NCBI GenBank assembly: GCA_938074605.1
Contig: CALJEI010000002.1
Span: 124,001-188,000, forward strand
DNA: 64,000 nt
Direction of reading: 5' to 3'
Source of the DNA: an uncultured Ignisphaera sp.
GTDB taxonomy: Archaea; Thermoproteota; Thermoprotei_A; Sulfolobales; Ignisphaeraceae
Made by a program: the position numbers and the translations under genes. The first letter of the stretch is position 1; each line of letters opens with the position of its first letter. Below the pieces are notes generated by a model that was given only the letters and a program-made list of their open reading frames with translations, was not told where the DNA came from and searched no databases. This document shows, piece by piece, positions 1-9,084 of this stretch.

Positions 1-1331
1 TCTATAAGCTTTCTATATGGTTCAGCAGGCTCGTGTCTTACCCCCATTATATCCATCGCTTTATTAACCTTTAGTACTATCTCCTTATCTAACCTCCTTT
101 CTGCTACTTGAGATACATAGAATTGAGCCTCGTACTCCCACTCCTTCTTTAAATATGGCATGTATTTAATTATCTCATCAAGGATATTCCTTTTATATGC
201 CTCTATTATGAATTCTGCATCTAAAAATAGTGGTGGTACTCCAAGAATGTACCATGTTGCTGTATATACGATAGCTCTTGGTGTACTAAGCATTCTATCA
301 TCTAAGACAATATGTCTTCCATATTCCCTCCACGATACTCTATCTCTAGTTGTTGGAATAAGTAGTGCATATTTATTTACTATATCTATATATCTAGCTA
401 CTAGAGCTCTATACCTTTGTGTAGCATCCTCAATGATTTGAAGTATGCTTGGTTCAACTTTTCTTGGTATACCATCAATATTGTTAAGTAGTACTGACCG
501 AACCCTCTGATATTCTGTATATGCAACATCATATCTTACTGCTGATTGTATTGTTATTGTTGAAAATCCCCTATATTGCTCCACTTCCATATCTACAAGT
601 CTTGGGTTATTAATTCCTCCTCTAAATGGTGGAGATCCCATTCCTATAATTGGCTTTATATCAACATCGAGTTCTCTATCTATTTTGCTGAGTTCGTGTA
701 GCGCATATATTAATGATAGTGCAGAGGCTATGTGTCCACTCTTAGTAGCAGTATCACTTTTACCTAAAAATACTCTTAAATCTCTTAAATCAGCATTGAA
801 TTCGTCTAAGACGCTGTATAGACTTGTAATATATTCATGTATCTGTATAAGCTTTGAAGAATCCTCAACTAGAGGTACTAGCTGCATTACTAGACATGGT
901 ATATTCATTTCCTCACATATAACTTTAGATTTTCTTATAATAAGCCTCTGAATCAATTTGACAATATCTACTGTTTCAACCATTGGTAGAATTATCCACT
1001 TTACTGCCTGTGTACATAGGTGTGTATATGAATAATAATTTGCTATAAGAGCTGCCTCTAGGGCTAAAGCAACTCTATCAAAGTCTTCCAATTTGGGATT
1101 GGGAATCCTTGGAGTAATGTATAGCTTCTCACCAACTGGTATATCTAGACTCTTAGCCTTCATAACTATATCCTTAGGCTGTGCATATGGTGTAAGCTTT
1201 CCCTCATAATCCACCATAATCTCATCACAGCCATATACAGTAAAACCTTGTATCGCCTCATCCACTTCTTCTTGCACACTCACCCTTATTGTTGAATCTG
1301 GGTGTTGAGTACACATAAGTTTAGGTATCAT
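1..1331 (-). CDS. ppcA: Archaeal-type phosphoenolpyruvate carboxylase, 3' end cut by window edge
   Basis: Forms oxaloacetate from PEP and bicarbonate (anaplerotic). The minus-strand frame stays open from an ATG at 1331 to the window edge (about 443 codons; the archaeal enzyme is roughly 500 residues). The N-terminus reads MIPKLMCTQHPDST, followed by GCDEIMVDYEGKLTPY, and further in there is GMGSPPFRGG; all are recognisable from the short archaeal PepcA family, which differs from the large bacterial/plant enzyme. It is the last visible gene of a minus-strand series that includes threonine synthase and citrate-forming enzymes, so it could supply their oxaloacetate. The 3' end is outside the window. 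Confidence 0.93.
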   Translation of the reverse strand, partial: MIPKLMCTQHPDSTIRVSVQEEVDEAIQGFTVYGCDEIMVDYEGKLTPYAQPKDIVMKAKSLDIPVGEKLYITPRIPNPKLEDFDRVALALEAALIANYYSYTHLCTQAVKWIILPMVETVDIVKLIQRLIIRKSKVICEEMNIPCLVMQLVPLVEDSSKLIQIHEYITSLYSVLDEFNADLRDLRVFLGKSDTATKSGHIASALSLIYALHELSKIDRELDVDIKPIIGMGSPPFRGGINNPRLVDMEVEQYRGFSTITIQSAVRYDVAYTEYQRVRSVLLNNIDGIPRKVEPSILQIIEDATQRYRALVARYIDIVNKYALLIPTTRDRVSWREYGRHIVLDDRMLSTPRAIVYTATWYILGVPPLFLDAEFIIEAYKRNILDEIIKYMPYLKKEWEYEAQFYVSQVAERRLDKEIVLKVNKAMDIMGVRHEPAEPYRKLI

Positions 1332-1379
1332 TGTTACTCTAACCCATTTTGTTTATGGTTAAATCCTTCCCGTTTCTTT

Positions 1380-2624
1380 CTATTTGACTATTAAATTATA
1401 GTGCTCTGCTCTTATAATAGCTTTGTTGACTATTGTATCTGGATCTTTTAGGGCATGCCCTGTCGCTATTAAAACTACAACTTCACTTCTATCTATGAAA
1501 TTATCTTCAACTAATTTCTTAAAACCTGCAAACGTTGTAGCACTAGCTGGTTCAACACCTATACCCTCAAATACAGCCAATGCTCTCATTGCAGCTAGAA
1601 TTTCATCATCAGTCACGGTTATAAAAGTGCCATTGGATTCCCTAACAGCCCTTAGTGCCTTTAGCCAGTTAACAGGTTTACCAATTTTTATAGCTGAGGC
1701 TATAGTCTGCGGATTCTCTATGGCATAAAGCTCATCTATTCCCAACTTCCACGTCATTGCAAGTGGTGCTGCTCCAGCTGCCTGTACACCTACCATCTTG
1801 GGGAGTTTATTTATTAAACCATAGCTGTAGAGCTCCTTAAACCCTTTCCAAATAGCTGATATATTACCTGCATTTCCAACAGGTACAATTACAGTATCTG
1901 GTACAAAACTAAGTTCATCAACTATCTCAAAGGCTACCGTCTTCTGCCCTTCTAATCTCCATGGATTATATGAATTTAATGGATATAGTCTTCGACCGCC
2001 GTTTATGACTACCTCCATAAATACTTCCTCTAATGCATCGTCAAATACACCATCAACTTCTTTAATCTCTGCACCATATAGTAATGCTTGAGCTATCTTG
2101 CCCCTAGCCACACCCCCTTTAGGTAAAACAACAACACACCTTAGACCAGCTCTAGCAGCGTAGGCTGCTGCAGATGCAGCTGTATTTCCTGTACTTGCAA
2201 CAATAATCCCCTCAACACCAATATTCTTAGCTATTGTTACCCCTACAGTCATTCCTCTATCCTTAAAACTTCCAGTAGGGTTGCTACCCTCAAACTTTAC
2301 ATAAACATTAATAGCCTTATTAACAATATTTAATGATCTTGTTAATGATATTAGTGGAGTTCCTCCTTCACCAAGTGACACAGGTGTTATTCCATCATCT
2401 AGTGGTAAAAGTTCTCTATACCTCCATACACCAAATCTCCTAGTTCTAGCAGCCTCCATGCTAAAATTTATAGTAGTTGGCATTACTACCTCTAGTAGTC
2501 CTCTACATCTAGGACAAATAATCATGAATGGATCTGCATCATATATGTGTCCACATTGAATACATCTTAAGAGAACCCCTTCCTTAAATACTTTTTTAGC
2601 TATTACTTTACTTACATAATTTAT
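1380..2624 (-). CDS. thrC: Threonine synthase, true start unclear
   Basis: PLP enzyme converting O-phosphohomoserine to threonine. SNPTGSFKDRG carries the PLP lysine, and ASTGNTAASAAAY and PVGNAGN are family motifs. The first ordinary start is the ATG at 2525, but the same frame upstream encodes LRCIQCGHIYDADPF, the first half of the N-terminal zinc ribbon whose second half is CPRCRGLL. Coding therefore extends upstream. The frame is open to 2681 with no ATG, GTG or TTG; an ATA at 2624 is used here only as a placeholder. An ATG just upstream would come into frame if the six-T run (minus strand, 2671-2676) had one more base. Function is certain; the start is not. Confidence 0.88.
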   Translation of the reverse strand: MNYVSKVIAKKVFKEGVLLRCIQCGHIYDADPFMIICPRCRGLLEVVMPTTINFSMEAARTRRFGVWRYRELLPLDDGITPVSLGEGGTPLISLTRSLNIVNKAINVYVKFEGSNPTGSFKDRGMTVGVTIAKNIGVEGIIVASTGNTAASAAAYAARAGLRCVVVLPKGGVARGKIAQALLYGAEIKEVDGVFDDALEEVFMEVVINGGRRLYPLNSYNPWRLEGQKTVAFEIVDELSFVPDTVIVPVGNAGNISAIWKGFKELYSYGLINKLPKMVGVQAAGAAPLAMTWKLGIDELYAIENPQTIASAIKIGKPVNWLKALRAVRESNGTFITVTDDEILAAMRALAVFEGIGVEPASATTFAGFKKLVEDNFIDRSEVVVLIATGHALKDPDTIVNKAIIRAEHYNLIVK

Positions 2625-2694
2625 GTTTCCAAGAGATTCACCACAATAATAACTAGTAAAGATACTGGTTAAAAAACATTTTCATGCATTATAC

Positions 2695-3735
2695 TTAAGA
2701 TACATCTAATAATTCTATAAGTACTTGTTTTATTGCATGTACAACATCGCTAGTCTTTCTTGTACCCCCTAAATCAGGAGTCCACACCCTCTTTTTTTCA
2801 ATTACTATATGCACTGCTTCATCAATTTTTTCAGAAATTTTAATAAGCTTATTGTCACTATAGCGCTGTCCCAGATATTCAAGCATCATTTTAGCTGACA
2901 GTATTTCGCCGATAGGATTTGCAATACCTTTTCCGGCTATATCTAAGGCAACACCATGTACGGGTTCAAATACTGCAATATTTTCTCCTATTTGAGCTGA
3001 TCCACATAGACCCAGACTTCCAACCATGGCTGCTAAGAGATCTGCTAGTATATCGCCATAGAGATTTGGTGTAAGGATTATCTGTAGTTTTCCAGGGTTT
3101 TTAACAATCGTATATGCGGCTGTATCAACTATAAGTTCATCTGCTATAACATTTGGATATTCTTCAGAGACTTTATAGAAGATTTCACGAAATAGCCCAT
3201 CGGTTTCCTTCAATATATTAGCCTTATGTATTACCGTAACTTTATTGAATCCTCTCTGCAATGCATAATTAAATGCATACTTTGCTATTCTCCTAGAGCC
3301 CTCACTAGTTATTATTCTAAGCGATACTGCCTTATCCTTATATCTCCCCTCAATACCAACATATACATCCTCAATATTCTCCCTAATAAGTACAATATTG
3401 AAATTCTTAAGTGAAATACTTTCAAAGCTTTTAAATGGCCTTACATTAGCATAGAGATTAAGCTCTCGTCTAATTAAAATATTTACACTTTTAAATTCCC
3501 TAACATGAGGTGGTGTATAGAGGGGTCCTTTAAGTATGGCATCAAGTTCTCTAACCTTGCTAAAGAAATCCTCCTCTATAGATCTACCTATCCTTTGATA
3601 GTAGCTGTAGCCTGCCTCTAGCTCTATAAATGTGATCCCCAGATCTAGTGTACCAAATATATCTATTGCAGCTTCGACTATCTCTGGACCTACGCCGTCA
3701 CCCTTTAATACACCTACCTTATATCTTTTTGCCAT
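2695..3735 (-). CDS. Isocitrate dehydrogenase-like member of the IPMDH/ICDH family
   Basis: 346-residue beta-decarboxylating dehydrogenase, NAD(P)-dependent. GDGVGPEI near the N-terminus, [23 protein letters not shown] and the C-terminal half [25 protein letters not shown] are family signatures. The substrate-helix segment reads [18 protein letters not shown] (about residues 83-100). Serine and asparagine in the S-x-N positions are what isocitrate dehydrogenases use (E. coli S113/N115; SMN in mitochondrial IDH3), whereas isopropylmalate enzymes such as LeuB at 36651 lack them. It overlaps the small LeuD-type subunit by 22 nt. I infer conversion of isocitrate to 2-oxoglutarate; homoisocitrate is the main alternative. 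Confidence 0.8.
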   Translation of the reverse strand: MAKRYKVGVLKGDGVGPEIVEAAIDIFGTLDLGITFIELEAGYSYYQRIGRSIEEDFFSKVRELDAILKGPLYTPPHVREFKSVNILIRRELNLYANVRPFKSFESISLKNFNIVLIRENIEDVYVGIEGRYKDKAVSLRIITSEGSRRIAKYAFNYALQRGFNKVTVIHKANILKETDGLFREIFYKVSEEYPNVIADELIVDTAAYTIVKNPGKLQIILTPNLYGDILADLLAAMVGSLGLCGSAQIGENIAVFEPVHGVALDIAGKGIANPIGEILSAKMMLEYLGQRYSDNKLIKISEKIDEAVHIVIEKKRVWTPDLGGTRKTSDVVHAIKQVLIELLDVS

Positions 3736-4244
3736 GGAGGTCCCCCATACCTCTTTATATACTCAACTATACCCCCTACTTCTATAAGCTGCTCAATGTA
3801 TTTTGGATATGGCTGTATGAACTCTACTACATATCTTGTTAGATTCTTTACATAGCCTTCAACTAAATTAATTTCTATTATATCGCCAGTCTGTGTTACA
3901 TCAGGTATTATCTTAGCTATTACGACCGGCAGTCCAATATTTATTGAATTTCTATAGAATATATGTGTAAAACTTTTTGCAATAACTGCGCTTATTCCAG
4001 CAATCTTTAGAAGTCTTGGCGCTTGCTCTCTACTAGATCCCTTTCCAAAATTCCTTCCCGCAACTACTATATCCCCTGGTTTGACCAATTTATAAAAGTC
4101 TGGTATAACTTCTTCAAATAGATGAATTAACATTTTATTAATATCATTTATAGCTTCAAATTTATACTTACCCGATATTATGTGATCTGTACTTATATTA
4201 TCTCCTAGCTTCCAACATCTACCTCGTTTAATCATTTTCAACAC
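3714..4244 (-). CDS. LeuD-type small subunit of a two-subunit hydro-lyase (aconitase / homoaconitase / IPM isomerase)
   Basis: 176 residues, the usual size of the swivelling small subunit. GDNISTDHI at the N-terminus and [18 protein letters not shown] in the middle are family motifs. The specificity loop after STDHI reads [10 protein letters not shown], not the YL-containing loop I associate with leucine-specific subunits. The partner large subunit ends directly before it (4245), and the following dehydrogenase overlaps it. Context with a citrate-synthase homologue suggests citrate/isocitrate as substrate, but it could also serve the leucine and citramalate routes, because no other LeuD is in the window. 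Confidence 0.85.
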   Translation of the reverse strand: MLKMIKRGRCWKLGDNISTDHIISGKYKFEAINDINKMLIHLFEEVIPDFYKLVKPGDIVVAGRNFGKGSSREQAPRLLKIAGISAVIAKSFTHIFYRNSINIGLPVVIAKIIPDVTQTGDIIEINLVEGYVKNLTRYVVEFIQPYPKYIEQLIEVGGIVEYIKRYGGPPWQKDIR

Positions 4245-5492
4245 CTAAGGAAGGTATTTTCTAGGATCTGCTATCCTACCCTCTATTGCAGATGCTGCTG
4301 CTGTAGCTGGTGAAGCTAAATACACCTTGCTCTCCCTATGTCCCATTCTTCCTGTGAAGTTTCTATTGGTTGTAGCAACAGCTACTTCACCCTCCGCTAG
4401 CAAACCCATATGAGCACCAACACAAGGTCCACATGTTGGGGGAGCTATAATACAGCCTGCCTCAATAAGTATATCAATATATCCCATTCTAAGGGCCTCT
4501 ATGTATACTTTTCTTGAGGCTGGAGCTACAATACATCTAACTCCTTCACTAATCCTTCTATTCCTCAATATCTTAGCTGCTACCTCTATATCCTCTAATC
4601 TACCATTTGTACACGATCCTATAAATACTTGATCTATTTCTATGCCCTCAATCTCTCCAATACTCATAACATTATCTACATCTGGCGGTGTTGCAATCAT
4701 AGGCTCTAGCCTTGAAACATCAATTGGTATTGTATCGATGTATTCTCCAAAATTCTCAATCTTTCTAGCTATTGTATATCCATGCTCGCTAAGCCATTTC
4801 AACGTAACTTCATCCACTGGAACTATGGCTGATTCCGCACCCATCTCCGTACACATATTTGTTAAAGTCATTCGTGAATCAATTGACAGCCTCCTAAGTA
4901 CATCTCCATGGAATTCTACAGCTCTACCTATCATGCCATCTGTCTTGAATTCGCTTATTATAGCATGTATTATATCTTTACTGTAGACTCCTTTAGGGAT
5001 GGTTCCTGTTAAAACCATTTTTATAGTTACTGGAATCCTTAGCCAGAGTTCTCCATATGCCATGGCAATAGCTGCATCAGTACTACCAACACCTGTTGCA
5101 TAAGCTCCTATAGCTCCTACTGTAGGTGTATGGCTATCAGCTCCTATAACAATCATACCTGGTCTAACTATACCCTCCTCAACAACAACTTGATGGCTTA
5201 TACCATACCCTGCATCAAAGAGCTTTAAGCCATATTTTTTAGCAAAACTTCTCATCTTTTTATGTATAGAAGCTGCTGCTACATGTGGTGCAGGTGCTAG
5301 ATGGTCTATAAAGAAATAGCTTCTATCTGCTGCTACAAGCTTCCCTACATTCAACTCATTTTCAATTACATCTATGACAAGGGGTGCAGTACCATCTTGA
5401 GCATATACTATATCCACTTTAACTATAGCGATTTCCCCTGCTACAACATCCCTTCCTATTACCTGTGATGCAATTCTATCTATGAGTCCCAT
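4245..5492 (-). CDS. LeuC-type large subunit, Fe-S hydro-lyase (aconitase / homoaconitase / IPM isomerase)
   Basis: 415 residues, typical for the archaeal two-subunit hydro-lyase. Visible are DSHTPTVGAIGAYATGVGST, GSCTNGRLEDI (first cluster cysteine) and PPTCGPCVGAHMG (the other two), followed by ATTNRNFTGRMGH. The three cysteines would hold a [4Fe-4S] cluster. It is separated from the small-subunit gene by no bases and lies 65 nt after the citrate-synthase-like gene. The precise substrate cannot be read from the sequence; citrate, homocitrate, citramalate or isopropylmalate are all family substrates. Confidence 0.87.
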   Translation of the reverse strand: MGLIDRIASQVIGRDVVAGEIAIVKVDIVYAQDGTAPLVIDVIENELNVGKLVAADRSYFFIDHLAPAPHVAAASIHKKMRSFAKKYGLKLFDAGYGISHQVVVEEGIVRPGMIVIGADSHTPTVGAIGAYATGVGSTDAAIAMAYGELWLRIPVTIKMVLTGTIPKGVYSKDIIHAIISEFKTDGMIGRAVEFHGDVLRRLSIDSRMTLTNMCTEMGAESAIVPVDEVTLKWLSEHGYTIARKIENFGEYIDTIPIDVSRLEPMIATPPDVDNVMSIGEIEGIEIDQVFIGSCTNGRLEDIEVAAKILRNRRISEGVRCIVAPASRKVYIEALRMGYIDILIEAGCIIAPPTCGPCVGAHMGLLAEGEVAVATTNRNFTGRMGHRESKVYLASPATAAASAIEGRIADPRKYLP

Positions 5493-5557
5493 CTACACCC
5501 CCTATAGAATGGTAATAGAGGTAGGTTATATAGGGCAATAAGTTAAAAATAGCTATT

Positions 5558-6868
5558 TTAGCTATCTCCCTTCTTAATCCTATTTGCCTCAGGGAAATAT
5601 TTGCTTACAATTGAGAACATCTCACTATCCGTTAGAGGTTCGACCTTACCACCTCTATTATAGAGCTCAATAATATCGTTATAGATATAATTTAATCGTG
5701 GATCATCCTTACTTAAATGATTTAACCCAAGATAGTTTCTAAGCCATAGTAATATTGCTGACCTACCTGAATACTGTGTTATTGCTACTGAGTATGGTAT
5801 ACCTAATACCAGCATAGGATTAAATGGTAAATAGACCTCGGGATTCTTAAGGAGACCATCAGCATGAATTCCAGCCTTAGTTCTAAATGCATTTCTACCA
5901 ACAATTGGATAGTGTTCTATCAGTCTATGGCCCATGGCCTCAAACAGCTCTACTATCCTTGGTAAAGCCTTTAGATTAATGTTATTTTGTCCCCTTAAAC
6001 CAGCGTAGTGTATAGCCATAACTTCAAGGGGGCAATTACCAGCTCTTTCACCAATACCTAGTAGTGTACAGTTTGCTGCAGCAGCTCCATACATCCATGC
6101 CGATAGGTGGTTAGCTACAACAAGCCCAAAGTCGTTATGCCCATGAAACTCTATATTTTCCTGGGCTATACCCGTAGCTCTCCTTATACTTTGTATTATT
6201 GCCGGTATACCTCTTGGTAAAGGTGATTCTGGAAATGGAAGACCAAGACCAAGTGTATCTGGTAGCTTTATCTTTATTGGCACTCTATATTTTTCACTAA
6301 GCGTAAGAAGTTTCCTAGTAAATGGTATCACTAGACCATCGATATCCGCCCTAGTTATATCCTCTAGAGAGCATCTAATGGTTATTCCATGGCTTAGAGC
6401 TCTTTCAGCAACCTCAAGATATTTTCTGATAACCTCCTCACGTGTTGCATTAAGTTTATATCTTATATGATAGTCTGAAATAGACATAAGTATAACAGCT
6501 TCATCTATCCTAGAGTCTATGACGAGCTGAAGATCTGAAAGTGTAGCTCTTATCCAGGCTATAACCTTGGGATATCTATATCTATAGCTTAGGAGTCTCT
6601 TGACGGCCTCTCTATCTTTCTCTGTATAAAGAAAGACTTCAGTACTGTCAATAGCCCCTCTACCACCTATATCAACTAAAAGCTCATATATTTTCTCACA
6701 CTCTCCAATAGTAAACACCCTCCAGCCCTGTTGACCATCTCTAAGTGTGGTATCCGTTAGATACACCTTGTCTAGGTTTTCAGCCAAATCTCTAGAGCTT
6801 ACTATAAATCGTGGAACATCTGTAAATGGATATATGTCCCTATAATACTGTCCTTCATTTAACTCCAT
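5558..6868 (-). CDS. Re-type citrate synthase homologue (HMGL/DRE-TIM superfamily)
   Basis: 436 residues. DTTLRDGQQGWR is the metal-binding and catalytic N-terminal motif of DRE-TIM condensing enzymes. Segments such as WIRATLSDLQLV, SDYHIRYKLN, EDITRADIDG, HGHNDFGLVVAN, GIGERAGN and KAGIHADGLLKNPEVY resemble my recollection of the clostridial Re-citrate synthase more than LeuA, CimA or homocitrate synthase. It would condense acetyl-CoA and oxaloacetate. It is the first gene of a cluster with a LeuCD-type aconitase and an isocitrate-type dehydrogenase. Homocitrate synthase is the main alternative. No C-terminal LeuA regulatory domain is visible. Confidence 0.75.
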   Translation of the reverse strand: MELNEGQYYRDIYPFTDVPRFIVSSRDLAENLDKVYLTDTTLRDGQQGWRVFTIGECEKIYELLVDIGGRGAIDSTEVFLYTEKDREAVKRLLSYRYRYPKVIAWIRATLSDLQLVIDSRIDEAVILMSISDYHIRYKLNATREEVIRKYLEVAERALSHGITIRCSLEDITRADIDGLVIPFTRKLLTLSEKYRVPIKIKLPDTLGLGLPFPESPLPRGIPAIIQSIRRATGIAQENIEFHGHNDFGLVVANHLSAWMYGAAAANCTLLGIGERAGNCPLEVMAIHYAGLRGQNNINLKALPRIVELFEAMGHRLIEHYPIVGRNAFRTKAGIHADGLLKNPEVYLPFNPMLVLGIPYSVAITQYSGRSAILLWLRNYLGLNHLSKDDPRLNYIYNDIIELYNRGGKVEPLTDSEMFSIVSKYFPEANRIKKGDS

Positions 6869-7071
6869 GATACTACACCAGTATCGTTAAGTGTAATTAT
6901 TTTTTACTATACTGTACAGACTTTAAATAAATATCTAATCGTTTAATGGTGCGAATCCTAGTAAGTTTACTGTTGTAGATACATAACATTTATTGTATAG
7001 AGAATGTGGAATCTGTACCTATATAAACTGTTTTACCTGTTTATACTAATTGCTACATATTTAAAGTGTAT

Positions 7072-7123
7072 CCACCAGCTAAGTTTATATACTAAAAATA
7101 TAATAGTTTGTTATTGCTGGTGG
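7072..7123 (+). promoter_or_regulatory. serA operon promoter bracketed by an 8-bp inverted repeat
   Basis: A box A, TTTATATA, lies at about 7084-7091, some 50 nt before the serA ATG at 7139, placing the start of transcription near 7113-7118. The arms CCACCAGC (7072-7079) and GCTGGTGG (7116-7123) are perfect inverted copies on either side of the box, with centres 44 bp apart. The right arm also contains GGTGG, part of the probable ribosome binding site. This could be a repressor operator or a DNA loop site; function is inferred. Confidence 0.5.
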
Positions 7124-7138
7124 TAGATCTTTGTCGGA

Positions 7139-8059
7139 ATGCAAAATGTACTTATAATCGACAGAGTTTCAGAGAAGTTTCTAAAAGAGCTTGTCAAGAG
7201 AGGCTTTAATGTAGAGTATAGAGCTGGTTTAGAGAGAAGAGATTTGTTAGAAATAATCAATAAGTATAATATTCTTATCTTTAGGGGTAGACTTAAAATT
7301 GATAGAGAGGTGATATCTGCTGGTGAAAAGCTTAGGGTACTAGCTAGATATGGTGTTGGTCTAGATAATGTTGATGTTGAGTATGCAATTAAAAGAGGTG
7401 TAGCAGTTGTTAATGCTCCAAATGCCTCTTGTGTAAGTGTAGCTGAACTAACGATAGGCTTTATGATAATTGTCCTTAGAAATCTCTATGAATATATCAG
7501 CCTAGTTAAGCTTGGTAAGTGGCCTAAGGGTTCTTTTATTGGAAGAGAACTCTATGGTAAAACTATAGGTATTGTGGGTTTTGGGAGGATTGGTAGTAGG
7601 GTTGCAAGGTATGCAAAAGCCTTTGGAATGAATATTTTAGTGCATGATGTAAGAAATGTTTCTAGAGATGTTGAAGAATTAGGGGGTAGGCAGGTAGACT
7701 TTGAAGAGCTTTTAAAACAAAGTGATGTAGTAACAATACATGTACCTCTAACACCACTTACATACCATATGATAGACTACTATGAGCTGTCGCTTATGAA
7801 GGATGGTGCTGTAATTATTAATACTAGCCGTGGTGAGGTGGTAAATGCAAGAGCCCTTATAAAGCATATAGATAGACTTGGCGGTGTTGCTCTTGATGTT
7901 TTAGAGCAGGAGCCTCCAAGAGATAATCTATATCATCAGCTTATATCTCACCCCAAGGTTATAGTAACACCTCATATAGGTGCTGAAACTATAGAGTCTA
8001 TGGATAGAATAGCAGATGAGCTTCTACATAATATACTTGATGCAGTGAAATGGTTATGA
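7139..8059 (+). CDS. serA: D-3-phosphoglycerate dehydrogenase, short form
   Basis: First step of serine synthesis: 3-phosphoglycerate to 3-phosphohydroxypyruvate. 306 residues. The Rossmann motif GFGRIG is at about 147-152, NTSRGEVVN carries the catalytic arginine region, and PHIGAET carries the catalytic histidine. The protein ends after the catalytic domain, so it lacks the C-terminal ACT or ASB regulatory domains of longer SerA enzymes and is unlikely to be serine-inhibited through them. It has its own promoter and overlaps the downstream aminotransferase by a few bases. The adjacent aminotransferase makes SerA more likely than a glyoxylate or generic 2-hydroxyacid dehydrogenase. Confidence 0.85.
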   Translation: MQNVLIIDRVSEKFLKELVKRGFNVEYRAGLERRDLLEIINKYNILIFRGRLKIDREVISAGEKLRVLARYGVGLDNVDVEYAIKRGVAVVNAPNASCVSVAELTIGFMIIVLRNLYEYISLVKLGKWPKGSFIGRELYGKTIGIVGFGRIGSRVARYAKAFGMNILVHDVRNVSRDVEELGGRQVDFEELLKQSDVVTIHVPLTPLTYHMIDYYELSLMKDGAVIINTSRGEVVNARALIKHIDRLGGVALDVLEQEPPRDNLYHQLISHPKVIVTPHIGAETIESMDRIADELLHNILDAVKWL

Positions 8060-9084
8060 AGTATCTAACCCCTGGACCAGTACAGCTTCCTAAGGCAGTT
8101 ATACATGCCATTGCTAGACAGCCGCATTTCCATAGAATAGATGAGTTTAAGGAGATATTTAAAGATGTTATAGATAAGTTATCTAAGGTAGCATATGGTA
8201 TACCAATTATAGCCCCTGGTACAGGAACTTTTGCTATTGATATGATGGTCTACAACTATGTTAATCCAAATGAAAATGCTGTTGTTCCAATATATGGTGA
8301 ATTTAGTGAAAGACTAGCTGAATCTCTAGAGAGTAGAGGTGCTAAGGTATACAGAATTAAGTGGGGTATTGGAAGTATTCCACCACCTGATGTAATAGAG
8401 GATTTCTGTAGGAGAATCTCTAATGTAAAGGCTATAGCTATAGTTCATAATGAGACTAGCTGTGGTACAACAAATAGATATGTTGAGGAAATACAAAGTG
8501 TTGCTGATAGTGTAGGTGCTACACTACTTGTCGATAGCGTATCAGCATTTCCTGCTGAACCAATAAGAAGTAGAGTAGATGTTATTGCAACAGCATCTCA
8601 GAAGGCATTTCTAGCACCACCTGGTGCTGCCATATTGTTTATCTCTAAAGAGCCTAGTTCTAGCCATCCTGTACCACCATCAATGAATTTACAAAAATAT
8701 CTTAAGATGCTCTCTAGAAATGAAACCCCATATACACCACCAATAAATGTAATATATGGTCTTAGTGTATCGCTTAATTATATTCTTAGTATAGGTATAG
8801 AGAAATATCATGAGATACATAGAGAAAGAGCTGAGATTCTCTATAGAGGTATAAAGCTTAAACCTGTCCCAATGGAGCACCATGTTAGAAGCTATACAGT
8901 TACAGCATTCTATACAGAGAAGCCAAAGGAGATAATATTTGAGCTAAAGAGTTTAGGCTATATAATAGCTGGTGGAATGGGTGAGATTAGAGATAGATCA
9001 ATAAGGATAGGTGTTATGGGGGATATCACAGTAGATGATCTAAATAAAGTAGTTGAGGTTGTAAATAGAGTTGCTGATAGATAA
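8050..9084 (+). CDS. Class V aminotransferase, probable phosphoserine aminotransferase
   Basis: 344-residue PLP enzyme of the alanine-glyoxylate/serine-pyruvate aminotransferase type. It begins YLTPGPVQLP, has IAIVHNETSCGTTN, DSVSAFPAEP (PLP aspartate region) and ATASQKAFLAPPG with the PLP lysine. A start at 8056 would give the common ATGA overlap with the serA stop; 8050 is also possible. Sitting between serA and a phosphatase, it is the natural candidate to make O-phosphoserine from phosphohydroxypyruvate and glutamate. The fold alone would also fit serine-glyoxylate aminotransferase. Confidence 0.75.
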   Translation: MVMKYLTPGPVQLPKAVIHAIARQPHFHRIDEFKEIFKDVIDKLSKVAYGIPIIAPGTGTFAIDMMVYNYVNPNENAVVPIYGEFSERLAESLESRGAKVYRIKWGIGSIPPPDVIEDFCRRISNVKAIAIVHNETSCGTTNRYVEEIQSVADSVGATLLVDSVSAFPAEPIRSRVDVIATASQKAFLAPPGAAILFISKEPSSSHPVPPSMNLQKYLKMLSRNETPYTPPINVIYGLSVSLNYILSIGIEKYHEIHRERAEILYRGIKLKPVPMEHHVRSYTVTAFYTEKPKEIIFELKSLGYIIAGGMGEIRDRSIRIGVMGDITVDDLNKVVEVVNRVADR

